A stretch of DNA of 64,000 nucleotides from Gaiellasilicea sp963745775 (GCA_963745775.1 CAVUYY010000011.1:62001-126000), one strand, 5' to 3'. Shown: positions 53,629 through 63,641, counted from the first letter of the stretch. Translations and numbers: made by a program. Notes: generated from the letters alone by a model not told the origin.

Positions 53629-54848
53629 GAACGGGAGAGATCCGCGTCGAGGCGGCCTCGCGCCGCTTCCGTGTCCACGCGCGCGAGGCCCGCACGCTGA
53701 AGGAGCTCTTCGTCCTCCGAGGCCGCACCGAGCCGACCGACGTCTGGGCGCTGCGCGACGTCTCGCTCCACGTCGAGCCCGGCGAGGCGGTCGGCCTGAT
53801 CGGGCGCAACGGCTCCGGCAAGTCGACGCTCCTGCGCCTGATCGCGGGGATCATCAAGCCGACCTCGGGGCAGGTCGCCGCCGGCGGCCGGATCGGCTCG
53901 TTGCTCGAGCTCGGCGCCGGCTTCCATCCGGACTTCAGCGGGCGCGAGAACGTCTTCCTGAACGGCGCCATCTACGGGCTCCGGAAGGCCGAGATCCGCG
54001 AGCGGTTCGACGAGATCGTCGCGTTCGCCGAGCTCGAGGACTCGATCGACAGGCCGGTGCGAACCTATTCGTCGGGGATGTACATGCGGCTCGGCTTCGC
54101 GATCGCCGCCCACCTCGACGCCGACGTGCTCCTGCTGGACGAGGTCTTCGCGGTCGGCGACGAGGCCTTCCAGCGCAAGTGCTTCGGCAAGATCTTCGAG
54201 TTCAAGCAACGCGGCGGCACGATCGTCTTCGTCTCGCACGACGCGACCCAGGTCGAGCGCCTCTGCGAGCGGGCCGTGCTCCTGCGGGACGGCGGCGTCG
54301 AGCTCTCAGGCCCGACCCACGACGCGCTCGTCCGCTACCGGCGCGTGCTCGCCGCCGAGTCCGATCCCGCCGAGCGCGCCGCCGGCCTGCGCGAGTGGGG
54401 CACGGGCGAGGCGACGATCGTCTCTGCCGAGCTGCTCGGGGCGGACGGGGAGGAGCGGCAGCAGTTCCTCGGTGGCGAGGCGCTCTCTCTGCGCCTGCGG
54501 ATCGACGCCGCTGTCGCGGTCGAGCCGCCGACGCTGCAACTGGAGCTGCGCGACGACGGCGGGCTACTGGTCGCCTCAGACAGGGTCGACACCGCGCCGC
54601 TCGGCTGGGGAAGCGGCTCGGGCGAGCGGCTGCTTCGCTACGACGTCGAGCGGCTGCCGCTCTCGGACGGGCGTTTCCACCTCCGGCTCGGCCTCGGCGA
54701 TTCCTCCGGCGAGCGCGTCCTCCACTGGCTCGACGACGCGCTCGGCTTCCTCGTCTATCCCTCCGGCGAGGAGCGGGGGGTGGTGCGCCTGGAAGGGAGC
54801 TGGTCGCTCGAGCAGAAATCGGCAGCGCAGATGAAGGACGCCCCGTGA
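53625..54848 (+). CDS. Polysaccharide ABC exporter ATPase with carbohydrate-binding tail (Wzt)
   Basis: The protein has 407 residues. Walker A is GLIGRNGSGKSTLLRLIAGI. The Wzt-specific LLELGAGFHPDFSGRENVFL, signature YSSGMYMRLGFAIA, Walker B VLLLDEVFAVGDEAFQ and switch FVSHDATQV are all intact. Residues 255-400 form a beta-rich C-terminal domain (FLGGEALSLRLRIDAAVAVE, GRFHLRLGLGDSSGE) that in Wzt proteins reads the end modification of the exported chain. Its permease is probably the gene at 50113, although hemE and hemH lie between. Confidence 0.9.
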   Translation: MRTGEIRVEAASRRFRVHAREARTLKELFVLRGRTEPTDVWALRDVSLHVEPGEAVGLIGRNGSGKSTLLRLIAGIIKPTSGQVAAGGRIGSLLELGAGFHPDFSGRENVFLNGAIYGLRKAEIRERFDEIVAFAELEDSIDRPVRTYSSGMYMRLGFAIAAHLDADVLLLDEVFAVGDEAFQRKCFGKIFEFKQRGGTIVFVSHDATQVERLCERAVLLRDGGVELSGPTHDALVRYRRVLAAESDPAERAAGLREWGTGEATIVSAELLGADGEERQQFLGGEALSLRLRIDAAVAVEPPTLQLELRDDGGLLVASDRVDTAPLGWGSGSGERLLRYDVERLPLSDGRFHLRLGLGDSSGERVLHWLDDALGFLVYPSGEERGVVRLEGSWSLEQKSAAQMKDAP

Positions 54849-55123
54849 GCACCCGCACCTGTCCCGACTGGCCGACGCTGATGGAGCTCGCGCCGGAGCT
54901 CCAGTTCAAGCACTACACCGTCGCCGAGGCGCAGCTCCCGGTCGAGGTGCTGACGACGATCACGCACGTCTCGCTCTCCGACGTCGCGATCTGCTGCGAC
55001 CTCGAGCATCACGTCTTCTACGCGGAGCACACCGAGCCCGAGGTGGCCGAGGCGCTGCTCGCGACCCACTGGTTCGAGGTGCGCGAGTACGGCGCCCGGG
55101 GTCCGGGCGCTACCGCGGCGTAA
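54845..55123 (+). CDS. Small conserved-looking protein of unknown function
   Basis: The protein has 92 residues. It begins TRTCPDWPTLMELAPELQFK, with HYTVAEAQLPVEVLTTITHV, SDVAICCDLEHHVFYAEHTE and PEVAEALLATHWFEVREYG. Four Cys/His-rich spots (CPDW, CCDLEHH) might bind a metal, but no motif is recognised. There is no membrane segment. GTG 54845 overlaps the Wzt stop (GTGA), so translation is probably coupled. The end overlaps the convergent gene by 14 bases. Confidence 0.6.
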   Translation: MSTRTCPDWPTLMELAPELQFKHYTVAEAQLPVEVLTTITHVSLSDVAICCDLEHHVFYAEHTEPEVAEALLATHWFEVREYGARGPGATAA

Positions 55124-56727
55124 GGAGCTCCCCGAGCGGGAGCGTGTTGAGGACGTCGCCGGTGCGCGCGCCGCCGCGCCGCGCCGTTCCGACCGAGAGC
55201 GCCATGTTGCGGAGCCCGCGCACGGAGTGGGCGTCGGTCGAGCAAACGATCTTCACGCCGGCGGCGAGTGCGCGGCGGACGTGCGTGCCGGAGAGGTCGA
55301 GCCTGTCGGGCAGGCCGTTCACCTCCAGCGCGACGCCGGTCTCGAGCGCAACCTCGAAGACGTGGTCGAGATCGAGTGCGTTCTCCGGGCGGTGGTTGAG
55401 GATCCGGCCGAGCGGATGCGAGAGGCACGACGCTGCCGTTGTCGTCGCCGCATGTCGCATGGCCTCGACGACGCGCGCCGTCAGCTCGGCGGCCGGTGCG
55501 CGCTGGCCGGCGTGGAGGCTGATCTGCACCCACTCGAGCTCGCGCGAGAACGTCGTCGGGGAGGTCGAGCGAGCCGTCGGGGAGGATGTCGCACTCGCTG
55601 CCACGGAGGATGCGGAACGGCGCGAGCTCCTCGTTCGCGACGGCGATCTCCTCGGCCTGGCGCCGCAGCCCGTCGGCATCGAGGCCTTCGACGACGCGGA
55701 CGGCCTTCGTGTGGTCGCAGATCGCGATGTACTCGTAGCCGAGCTCGCGCGCCGCGAGCCCGAGCTCGAGCACGGTCGCCTTTCCGTCCGAGGCCGTCGA
55801 GTGCATGTGGAGGTCGCCGCGCACATGCTCGAGCTCGAGCAGATCTGGCGGGGGGTCGGCCGCTTCCAGCTCACGCAGCTCGGGTGGCCGGAACGGACAC
55901 CTGATGTAGGTGTACACCTCCACCTCGGTGGCCCTTTCGGGCAGGGGGCCGAGGCTCGCCACGTATTCCGGCGAGCCCGTTGCCTCGAGTAGCGCGGTTC
56001 CGAAGCCCCCGGCCTCGGCTGCGATCACCTCCACCGGAATCCCTTCGACGGTGACGCCGACGGCGCGGTTGTCTTCCCGCTCGAGAACGGAGACGATCTG
56101 GGGCAGCCGCTCGAGCTCGAGGAGCGCGCCGGTACTCGGCACGACGACGGCGAGGCGCGTCGAGAGGTCGCAGAAGCGCCGCGGATCACCGGCAGGCTCG
56201 CCGCCGAGCGCCGCTGCGATCTCGTCGACGAGAGCTCGGGCGCGATTGAGCGTCAGCCCGTGCCGCGGCCTCACCTCATGGCGGAGCCCGGCGAGCCCCT
56301 CGCGGATCCTCGTGGCCGTCTTCGGACCGATCCCCGGAACGCGCTCGAGACGATCCGGTTCGACGGCTCGCAGCTCCTCGAGCGTCCTCACGTCGAGGGC
56401 CGAGCCGAGCTCGCGCATTCGTTTCGGCGAGAGCCCGAGCAGCCGGCCGACGGCGACGAGCTCGGGCATCACTTCCGACTCGAGCTGGCGCAGCTCCTCC
56501 AGCTCGCCCGTCTCGACCAGCTCGCGCAGGCGTGCCTCGATCCCCGGTCCGATCCCTCGAAGCTCGCGCGCCCGTCCCGCACGCACGACCGCCGCGACGT
56601 CGGCCGGCGTCGTCCGGATCAGCTCGGCCGCCCGCCGGTAGGCACGGGTCGTGTAGAAGCTCGAGCCGTTCAGCTCGAGCAGCGCGGCGAAGGCGTCGAG
56701 CCGCTCGGCAATCCTGGCGTTATCCAC
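55110..56727 (-). CDS. PHP-domain protein of the DNA polymerase X type with a degenerate polymerase site (one frameshift)
   Basis: About 538 residues. Residues 1-70 are the 8-kDa-like helical domain (FAALLELNGSSFYTTRAYRR). Helix-hairpin-helix motifs follow (RELRGIGPGIEARLREL, LERVPGIGPKTATRIREGL). The palm region reads GDPRRFCDLSTRLAVVVPST, so the GD-x-D metal pair of family X polymerases is not conserved. The PHP domain is complete: GDLHMHSTASDGKAT, ICDHTKAVRVVEG, SECDIL, LSHPLGRIL and STDAHS. An indel lies near 55545. It is probably a phosphoesterase or nuclease acting on DNA rather than a polymerase. Confidence 0.78.
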
Positions 56728-56750
56728 CCGGGGATAGTCTCTCGTGAGTC

Positions 56751-57350
56751 ATGGCGCCAATCGTGATCCCGTTTCGCGGCCTCGCAGGCAAGCAGCGGAT
56801 CGACGCACCGGACGAGCTCCGCGAGCAGCTCGCGCTCGCGATGCTCGGCGACGTGGTCAACACCTGCGTCGCCACCGACCGAACGGTCGTCGTCACACGC
56901 GACGACGACGGAATGCGGCTCGCCGAGGAGCTCGGGGCCGACCTCGTGGACGACCCGGGGGGAGGCCAAGGGGCAGCCGTAGCCGCCGGGCTAGCCGAGC
57001 TTCCCGATCGGCCGGCGCTCGTGGTCAACGCCGATCTCCCGTGCGCCGTCCCACGCGACGTGCGCACGCTCGCGGACGTCGCCGAGCTCGGCGCCTTCGG
57101 GATCGTCGAGGCCGACGACGGGACGACGAACGCGCTCGCCCTGCCCCGGCCGAAGCTCTTCGCGCCGCTCTACGGCGCCGGCAGCGCCGCCCGTTTCCGC
57201 GACCACGCCGCGACGCTCCGCTACGAGACGTCCACCGCCGCGATCCCGAACCTCGTCGACGACGTCGATACCCGCGCCGATCTCGAGCGACTGGCGCTCC
57301 GGGTCGGGCCGCGGACGCAGGCGGCGCTCGGCGCGCTGAGGGAGCTGTGA
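56751..57350 (+). CDS. cofC: 2-phospho-L-lactate guanylyltransferase
   Basis: The protein has 199 residues. VIPFRGLAGKQRIDAPDELR is the GTP-binding start, and VVNADLPCAVPRDVRTLADV the second motif of the CofC/FbiD family. It activates phospholactate or phosphoenolpyruvate as the guanylyl compound, the first dedicated step of the F420 tail. It is somewhat divergent, but it is the first gene of a cofC-cofD-npdG-cofE operon, which settles its role. The start is ATG 56751, 23 bases from the divergent PHP gene. The stop overlaps cofD (GTGA). Confidence 0.88.
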   Translation: MAPIVIPFRGLAGKQRIDAPDELREQLALAMLGDVVNTCVATDRTVVVTRDDDGMRLAEELGADLVDDPGGGQGAAVAAGLAELPDRPALVVNADLPCAVPRDVRTLADVAELGAFGIVEADDGTTNALALPRPKLFAPLYGAGSAARFRDHAATLRYETSTAAIPNLVDDVDTRADLERLALRVGPRTQAALGALREL

Positions 57351-58252
57351 GGGTCGCGCTGCTCTCCGGGGGCGTCGGCGGCGCCCGGTTCGCGCGCGGC
57401 CTGACAGCGGCGATCGACCCCTCGGACGTGACCGTGATCGGCAACGTCGGCGACGACCTCGAGGTGCTCGGGATGGCCGTCTCGCCGGACCTCGACAGCA
57501 TCCTCTACGCGCTCGCCGGGCTGAACGACGAGGAGCGCGGCTGGGGACGCGAGGACGAGAGCTGGCGCGCGCTCGAGACGGTGTCGGCGCTCGGCGGCGA
57601 GGACTGGTTCCGGCTCGGCGACCGCGACCTCGGGCTTCATCTCGTCCGCACGCAGGCGCTGCGGTCGGGCGAGTCGCTGTCCAAGGTCACCGCGCGGCTC
57701 GCGCGCGCGCTCGGGCTCGAGACGACGATCCTGCCGGCGACCGACGACCGCCAGCGCACCTGGATCGACACGCCCGCCGGCAGCTTCCCCTTCCAGGAGT
57801 GGTTCGTCGCGCGCGGCCATCGGGACGAGGTCGACGGCGTCCGCTTCGAGGGCGAGTGCGTGGCCGCGCCCGGGGTGCTCGAGGCGCTCGGCGGCGCGCA
57901 GGCGATCGTGATCGCGCCGAGCAACCCGTACGTGAGCATCTGGCCGATCCTCGCGGTGGCCGGCATCCGCGACGCGCTCGTCGCGCGCAGCGTCCCCTGC
58001 GTCGCAGTCAGCCCGATCGTCGGTGGAAGAGCGGTGAAGGGGCCGGCCGACCGGATGCTCGCGCGCATGGCGGGCGGCACCGCACCGGAACACGTCGGCT
58101 CCTGTTACGAAGGACTGATCGACGCGCTCGTCGTCGACGAGGCGGATCCGACCGGGCCGCTCGCGATCCGCTCGGTCGTGACGCAGACGCTGATGACCGA
58201 CCTCGCGGCGTCGCGCCGCCTCGCGGAGACGGTCCTCAGGGCGGCCGCGTGA
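57347..58252 (+). CDS. cofD: 2-phospho-L-lactate transferase (F420 biosynthesis)
   Basis: The protein has 301 residues. RVALLSGGVGGARFARGLTA is the nucleotide-binding motif of CofD/FbiA, followed by VTVIGNVGDDLEVLGMAVSP, DRDLGLHLVRTQALRSGESL and IVIAPSNPYVSIWPILAV. It joins the activated phospholactyl group to the deazaflavin Fo to give F420-0 or its dehydro form. GTG 57347 and the downstream GTGA tie it to cofC and npdG. Confidence 0.93.
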   Translation: MRVALLSGGVGGARFARGLTAAIDPSDVTVIGNVGDDLEVLGMAVSPDLDSILYALAGLNDEERGWGREDESWRALETVSALGGEDWFRLGDRDLGLHLVRTQALRSGESLSKVTARLARALGLETTILPATDDRQRTWIDTPAGSFPFQEWFVARGHRDEVDGVRFEGECVAAPGVLEALGGAQAIVIAPSNPYVSIWPILAVAGIRDALVARSVPCVAVSPIVGGRAVKGPADRMLARMAGGTAPEHVGSCYEGLIDALVVDEADPTGPLAIRSVVTQTLMTDLAASRRLAETVLRAAA

Positions 58253-58872
58253 AGGTCGCAGTCGTGGGCGGCACCGGGAGCTTCGGCCAGGCGGTCGCGA
58301 AGCGGCTGGTCGCCGCCGGGATCGAGATCGCGATCGGCTCCCGGGACGCCGCGCGGGCCCGCCAGGCCGCCGAGCCGCTCGGGGCCGAGGGTGCGACGAA
58401 CGAGGAGGCCGTCCGCGGCGTCGACCTCGTGCTGTTCGCGGTCAAGTCGGAGGCGGCTGTCGAGACCGCCCGCGAGCTGAGCGGCGCGATCGGCCGAACC
58501 CCGGTGCTCTCGGTCTGTGCCGAGCTCAGCTTCGGGCCTGGCGGAGTGAAGCCGACGCCGGAAGCGACCTCGATCGCAGAGCGGATGGGCGCCGAGCTCG
58601 ATGGCCCGGTCGTCGCCGGCCTCCATTCGCTGGCCGCAGCGAGCCTCGCCGACGAGCCGCCGGACGAGGACGCGCTCGTCTGCGGCGACGACGCCGACGC
58701 GAAGGCGCTCGCGCTCGATCTGGCCGCCCGCCTCGTCTCCGGCCGAGCCGTCGACGCGGGCCCGCTCGCAAGCGCCCGCGCGCTGGAGGGGATGACCGCC
58801 GTGATCGTGAACGTGAACAAGCGCTACAAGGCGCACGCGGGTTTGCGCGTCACCGGCCTGTCCGAGCGGTGA
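58249..58872 (+). CDS. npdG: F420-dependent NADP oxidoreductase
   Basis: The protein has 207 residues. VAVVGGTGSFGQAVAKRLVA is the NADP-binding motif, with IGSRDAARA as the 2'-phosphate site of Fno/NpdG proteins. LVLFAVKSEAAVETARELSG and MTAVIVNVNKRYKAHAGLRV complete the fold. It passes hydride between reduced F420 and NADP. It lies in the F420 operon between cofD and cofE with 4-base overlaps, so the cell couples cofactor making to its use. Confidence 0.88.
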   Translation: MKVAVVGGTGSFGQAVAKRLVAAGIEIAIGSRDAARARQAAEPLGAEGATNEEAVRGVDLVLFAVKSEAAVETARELSGAIGRTPVLSVCAELSFGPGGVKPTPEATSIAERMGAELDGPVVAGLHSLAAASLADEPPDEDALVCGDDADAKALALDLAARLVSGRAVDAGPLASARALEGMTAVIVNVNKRYKAHAGLRVTGLSER

Positions 58873-59612
58873 GCCGCGGCTACCGCGTCTTCGGGCTCGA
58901 AGGTATCCCCGAGGTCGAGCCCGGCGACGATCTCGCGGCGTTGCTGGCGGAGGCGGCTGCGCGCTCGGGCGGGCTCGAGAGCGGCGACGTCGTCGTGGTC
59001 GCGCAGAAGGTCGTCTCCAAGGCCGAAGGCCGGATCGCGCGGCTCGACGAGATCGACCCCTCGGAGCGGGCGCGCGAGCTCGCCGGCGATCGCGACCCGC
59101 GCCACGTCCAGGCGATCCTCGACGAGACCGAGCGGATCGTCCGCTCGCGGCCGCCGCTCCTGATCTCCGAGACGCGGCACGGGTTCGTCTGCGCCTCGGC
59201 CGGCGTCGACGCGTCGAACGCCAAGGGCGCCGGCACCGTGATCCTGCTCCCGCTCGACCCGGACGCCTCCGCGGCACAACTGCGCGCCGATCTCCGCGAG
59301 CGCAGCGGCGCCGAGGTTGGCGTCGTCGTGAGCGACTCGTTCGGCCGCGCCTGGCGCCAGGGCACGACAGGAGTCGCGCTCGGCGCCGCCGGAGTGACCG
59401 CTGTGCTCGACCTGAACGGCCGGAGCGACGAGGCGGGCTACGAGCTCCAAGGGACGCAGCTCGCGATCGCCGACGAGCTCGCGGCCGCCGCGGAGCTCGT
59501 GCTCGGCAAGCTCGAGCGCGTGCCTGCCGCCGTGATCCGGGGGCTTCGCGTGGCCGGCAACGGCACCGGCCAGGACCTCGTGATGCCGCCCGAGCGCGAC
59601 CTCTTCCGCTAG
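58869..59612 (+). CDS. cofE: Coenzyme F420-0:L-glutamate ligase
   Basis: The protein has 247 residues. GDVVVVAQKVVSKAEGRIAR, RPPLLISETRHGFVCASAGV, DASNAKGAGTVILLPLDPDA and VVVSDSFGRAWRQGTTGVAL are the CofE signatures; the last two hold metal and GTP contacts. It adds glutamates to F420-0. The nitroreductase-like domain that is fused in mycobacterial FbiB is absent, so the reduction step must be done elsewhere. The TAG stop shares bases (CTAG) with the probable stop of the convergent gene. Confidence 0.92.
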   Translation: MSRGYRVFGLEGIPEVEPGDDLAALLAEAAARSGGLESGDVVVVAQKVVSKAEGRIARLDEIDPSERARELAGDRDPRHVQAILDETERIVRSRPPLLISETRHGFVCASAGVDASNAKGAGTVILLPLDPDASAAQLRADLRERSGAEVGVVVSDSFGRAWRQGTTGVALGAAGVTAVLDLNGRSDEAGYELQGTQLAIADELAAAAELVLGKLERVPAAVIRGLRVAGNGTGQDLVMPPERDLFR

Positions 59613-60654
59613 GCGCGCGAGCGCGGCCAGGCGCGCCCCCACCACCGGCGCGAACTTGAAGCCGTGCCCGCTGCAGGCCGAGCCGACGACGATCCGGCCG
59701 TGCCGCTCCAGGACGAAGCTCTCGTCGGGCGTGTTCGTGTAGAGGCACGTCTCGAGCGCGCCCAGCGGCGTCGCGCCACGGAAGCGCTTCGTCACCCACT
59801 CGGCCGTCCAGCGGGCGATCTCGGCCTCCGGAGCGCCCGGCTCGTCGGGATCGGCGACGGCTCCGGTGTGGTGGATCCCGGCCTTCAGTCCGACGTCCGG
59901 CGCGACGAGCGCGTAGCCGAGCTGTCCCGGACCAGCCCCTTCGGCGAAGTCGATCAGCGAGGGCACCGGCTCGTCGGGCTCGAGCGAGAAGTAGGAGACC
60001 GTCTCGCGCGTCGAGGTCACGTCGAGCTCGATTCCATGCGGCTCGAGCAGAGCCTGCGCCCAGGAGCCGGCCGTGACGACGACCACGCCGGCCCGGATCG
60101 AGACGCCGCCGCCGGAAACCGTCACGCCGGTCTCGTCCGGCTCGAGCGCCTCGATGCGCGTCTCCTCGAGCACCTGAGCCCCGGCCGCCGCAGCCGAGGC
60201 GTGCAGCGCGGCGAGCGCCGCGTCGGCGCGGACGATTCCCCCGTCTGCCTGGAAGAGCCCGGTCTCGCCGGTGCCGACGTCCAGTGGAAAGCGCCGCGCG
60301 ATCTCGTTCCCGCCGAGGATCTCGAACGCGATCCCCGTTTCTGCGAGCGCGTCCCGATTCGGCCTCCAGTCGCCGAGATCGAGCGACCCGTGCCGCTCGA
60401 TCAGCGTCTCGCCAGCCTCGGCCTCGAGCTCGCCCCAGAGCGGGACAGCCTCCTGCGCGAGCCGCACCCAGCGGGCGTCGGGATAGGAGAGCCGGAAGAT
60501 CCGAGAGCGCCCGTGGCTCGAGCCTCGGGCGTGGCCGACCCGAAACTGCTCCACGAGGGCGACGGCCCGGCCGGCCCTGCGCGAGCCCGCGCGCCGTCGC
60601 GAGCCCCATCACGCCGGCGCCGACGACGACGATCTCGACGTCCAGGCGGCGCAT
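59609..60654 (-). CDS. FAD-dependent amine oxidase-like protein (DAO/sarcosine oxidase type, frameshifted)
   Basis: About 347 residues. EIVVVGAGVMGLATARGLAQ binds FAD; after an indel near 60590 SRIFRLSYPDARWVRLAQEA, RIEALEPDETGVTV and VVTAGSWAQALLEPHGIELD follow. Near the end lies VVGSACSGHGFKFAPVVGAR, the second flavin motif of monomeric sarcosine oxidase and N-methyl amino acid oxidases, though the usual flavin-linking Cys region is not certain. It oxidises a secondary amine. The true stop is probably TAG at 59611-59609, which needs one more indel; the open frame otherwise runs on through cofE. Confidence 0.75.
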
Positions 60655-60723
60655 CCGACGACCTTACAAAGAGCGCGTCGCCGGAGGTCGAAAACAGCCC
60701 GGCCGTTCTCGGCGGAGCAGGCG

Positions 60724-61086
60724 TTATGTGAGCGTGGCGACTAGCTCGATCCGGTTACCGAACGGATCGTGGACATAGCTTCGACGCACGCCGGGAATGG
60801 CGTCGTCTTCGACGGCTTCGACCCCCGACCGGCGGAGGCTCGCGAGCAGCGCGTCGTAGCCGGCGACGTGGAATGCTGGATGCGCCTTGCGCGCCGGCGA
60901 GAACCCCTCCTCGACTCCGAGATGCACCTCCTGATCGCCGCAGCGGAACCAGACCCCGCCACGCGACCTCAGCGACTCGGGCTTCTCGATCTCCTCGAGC
61001 CCGAGAAGCTCGCCGTAGAACGCGCGCGCCGCCTGCTCGCAGCCGGCGGGAGCGGCGAGCTGGACGTGGTCGAGCCCGGTCAGCAC
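60724..61086 (-). CDS. VOC-family (glyoxalase-like) protein
   Basis: The protein has 120 residues. LTGLDHVQLAAPAGCEQAAR gives the first metal His, then FYGELLGLEEIEKPESLRSR, VWFRCGDQEVHLGVEEGFSP, AHPAFHVAGYDALLASL and YVHDPFGNRIELVATL, whose DPFGNRIEL carries the last metal Glu. It is a single-domain enzyme that would act as a dimer on a small metabolite; the substrate is unknown. GTG 61086 lies 14 bases from the divergent start of the gamma-glutamyltransferase gene. Confidence 0.82.
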   Translation of the reverse strand: MLTGLDHVQLAAPAGCEQAARAFYGELLGLEEIEKPESLRSRGGVWFRCGDQEVHLGVEEGFSPARKAHPAFHVAGYDALLASLRRSGVEAVEDDAIPGVRRSYVHDPFGNRIELVATLT

Positions 61087-61100
61087 CTGCCGGACGGTAG

Positions 61101-62547
61101 ATGAAGCGGCCGACGATCCTCCGCGAGGCGATGGTGGCGACGAGCCATCCGCTCGCCACGAGCGCGGGCGTCCGCGCGCTCGAGCGCGGCGGCAACGCGG
61201 TCGACGCCGCGCTCGCAGCGGCGGCGATGCTCTGCGTCGCCGAGCCCGGGCACACGGGGATCGGCGGCGATCTCTTCGCGCAGCTCTGGTGGGAGGGCGA
61301 GCTCGTCGGCCTGAACGGCTCGGGTCGCTCTCCGGCGGAGCTTCCCGAGAACGCAGTCGCCGAGGAGTCCGGGCCGCGCTCGGTGACGGTTCCCGGCGCC
61401 GTTCGCGCCTGGGCCGATCTCGCGGACCGGTTCGGGCAAGCTCGGCCTCGACGCGGCGCTCGCCGGCGCGGTCGACGCGGCTGAGCGAGGCGTCGCAGCT
61501 ACGGAGCGCGTCGCCCTGCACTGGGCTTCGACCAGCCGTGCGCCCAGGCCGGTGCCGGCGCGCGGTGAGGTCTATCGCCTGCCTGAGCTCGCCGCCACGC
61601 TCCGCCTGCTCGCGTCGGAGGGGCCGGAGGCGTTCTATCGCGGGCGGGTGGCCGAGCAGATCGCCGCGGTGTCGTGGCTCGCCGAGGCCGATCTCGCCGC
61701 TCATGCCTCCGAGTGGGTCGAGCCGCTGCGACTCGCGCTATCGCGGCGTCGAGGTCTGCGAGCTGCCGCCGAACGGCCAGGGCGCGGCCGCGCTGATCGC
61801 GCTCGGCCTGCTCGAGGGGCTGCCCGACACGCTGCACAGCCGGATCGAGGCGACGAAGCTCGCGCTCGCCGACGCCTACGGTCAGGTCGCGGATGCGCCG
61901 CTGCCCGCGTTTCTGCTCGATCCGGAGCACCTGGCTGCGCGGCGTTCGCTCGTCGTGCCCGATCGCGCGCTCGAGCCGGAGCCCTCGCGGCCGCCGCGCG
62001 GCGGCACGACCTACCTCTGCGCGGTCGACGGCGACCGCAACGCCGTCTCGCTGATCCAGTCGACCTACTACCACTGGGGCTCCGGCGTGCTCGCGGGCGA
62101 CACGGGGATCGTGCTCCAGAACCGGGCGTGGGGCTTCTCGGCGGAGCCGGGACATCCGAACCGGCTGCAGCCGAGGCAGCGGCCGTTCCACACGATCATC
62201 CCCGGGCTCCTGCTCCGCGACGGCGAGTTGTGGGGCCCGTTCGGCGTGATGGGCGGCGCGATGCAGGCGCAGGGACACCTCCAGCTCGTGCACGCGCTCG
62301 TCGATCGCGGCCTCGACCCGCAGCGCGCGCTCGACGCGCCTCGCTTCCGGGTCGACGGCGGGCGGCGCGTGGCGCTCGAGCCCGGCCTGGCGGCGGAGCT
62401 CGGCGAGCTGCGCAGGCTCGGGCACGACGCGGTCCGTAGCCGCCGACGAGCACGACTTCGGGGTCGGCCAGTGCGTGCTGCGTCGAGGACGAGGCGCTCG
62501 TCGGCGGCTCGGACGGCCGCGGCGACGGGGCCGCAGGCGGTTTCTAG
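61101..62547 (+). CDS. Gamma-glutamyltransferase family protein (frameshifted)
   Basis: About 480 residues. ATSHPLATSAGVRALERGGN and AEPGHTGIGGDLFAQLWW form the large-subunit start. In later frames come RLPELAATLRLLASEGPEAF, VEVCELPPNGQGAAALIALG and the self-cleavage site PRGGTTYLCAVDGDRNAV with the Thr nucleophile. VMGGAMQAQGHLQLVHALVD is near the end. No signal peptide is seen, so it should be cytoplasmic. Indels lie near 61440, 61735 and 62440; TAG 62547 is the inferred end. It would hydrolyse or transfer gamma-glutamyl groups. Confidence 0.78.
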
Positions 62548-62553
62548 CGCCGG

Positions 62554-63603
62554 ATGAAGATCGTCGTCGCGCCCGATTCGTTCGCCGGCACGCTGTCGGC
62601 CGTAGACGCCGCCGCTGCGATCGCGCGCAGGCTGGCACTCCGTTCGAGCCCGACGACGAGCTCGTGCTCGTACCGATGTCGGACGGCGGCGACGGCCTGA
62701 TCGACGTGGTCGGGGGCGCCGTCGCGCAGGCGACGCGGCGCCAGGTCGAGGTGCTGGACGCGCGCGGCCGCGCGGTGACGGCGGCCTGGCTCGCGCTTCC
62801 GGATGGGCGCGCGCTGATCGAGTCCGCCCAGGCCTGTGGGCTCGCCCGGCTGTCCGCGTCCGAGCGCGATCCGGCGAGTGCGACCTCGTTCGGCGTCGGC
62901 CAGCTCCTGCTCGCGGCGCGGGCCGCCGGCCACGTCGAGCTGGTCGTCGGGCTCGGCGGGAGCGCGACCATGGACGGTGGGGCAGGAGCGGTCGTCGCCC
63001 TCGGCCATCGGGTCGAGCGTCACGCGGGCGAGCTCGTGCAGGTGGAGCGTGGCGCGATGCTCGGCGCTTCGATCGCACTGGCTGCGGACGTCGACTCGCC
63101 GCTGCTCGGCCCGGACGGCGCCGCTCGTTTCGCTCGGCAGAAGGGTGCGACCGACGAGCAGCTTCCGACGCTCACGCGCGCCCTCGAGCGCTTCGCCGAC
63201 GTCGTCGAGCGCGATCTCGACGGCGGCCCCTGGCGCGATCTTCCCGGCGCGGGTGCCGCGGGCGGGCTCGGCTTCGGCCTCGCCGCCTTCTGCGGCGCGC
63301 GGATCGTGCCGGGGGCGCCGCTCGTCGCCGAGCTGGTCGAGCTGGAGCGGAAGCTCGACGGCGCGTCGATCGTCGTCACCGGCGAGGGGGCGCTCGACAG
63401 CCAGACCGGCGCCGGCAAGGTTCCGAGCCTTCGTGCTCGGCCTCGCCCGCCGGCGAGGCTCGAAGGTCTACGCGATCGCCGGCAGGGTCGAGGACGGCGC
63501 GGGCGATCCGTTCGATGCGGTCGCAGCGCTCGGCCCCGAAGGTCTGCGGCGACCGGCCGAGCGCCTCGCGGCCTGCGCGGCCGAGCTCGCCCGCTCGCTC
63601 TAG
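62554..63603 (+). CDS. Glycerate 2-kinase (GlxK family, frameshifted)
   Basis: About 349 residues. KIVVAPDSFAGTLSAVDAAA is the invariant start of this kinase family. After an indel near 62635, VLVPMSDGGDGLIDVVGGAV, LVVGLGGSATMDGGAGAV and GASIALAADVDSPLLGPDGA are clear; IVVTGEGALDSQTGAGKVPS lies near the C-terminus, and a second indel near 63420 returns to SKVYAIAGRVEDGAG. It makes 2-phosphoglycerate from glycerate and ATP. It starts 6 bases after the gamma-glutamyltransferase stop. Confidence 0.85.
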
Positions 63604-63641
63604 CGTCGACGGCGAGCTTCGGTGGACATGTCCGAACGCGG

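Noticed and set aside
58824..59608. Continuation of the FAD oxidase frame through cofE
   Set aside because: No flavoprotein features after the GHGFKFAPVVGAR motif; cofE on the other strand is complete, and a stop lies at 59609 one frame away.
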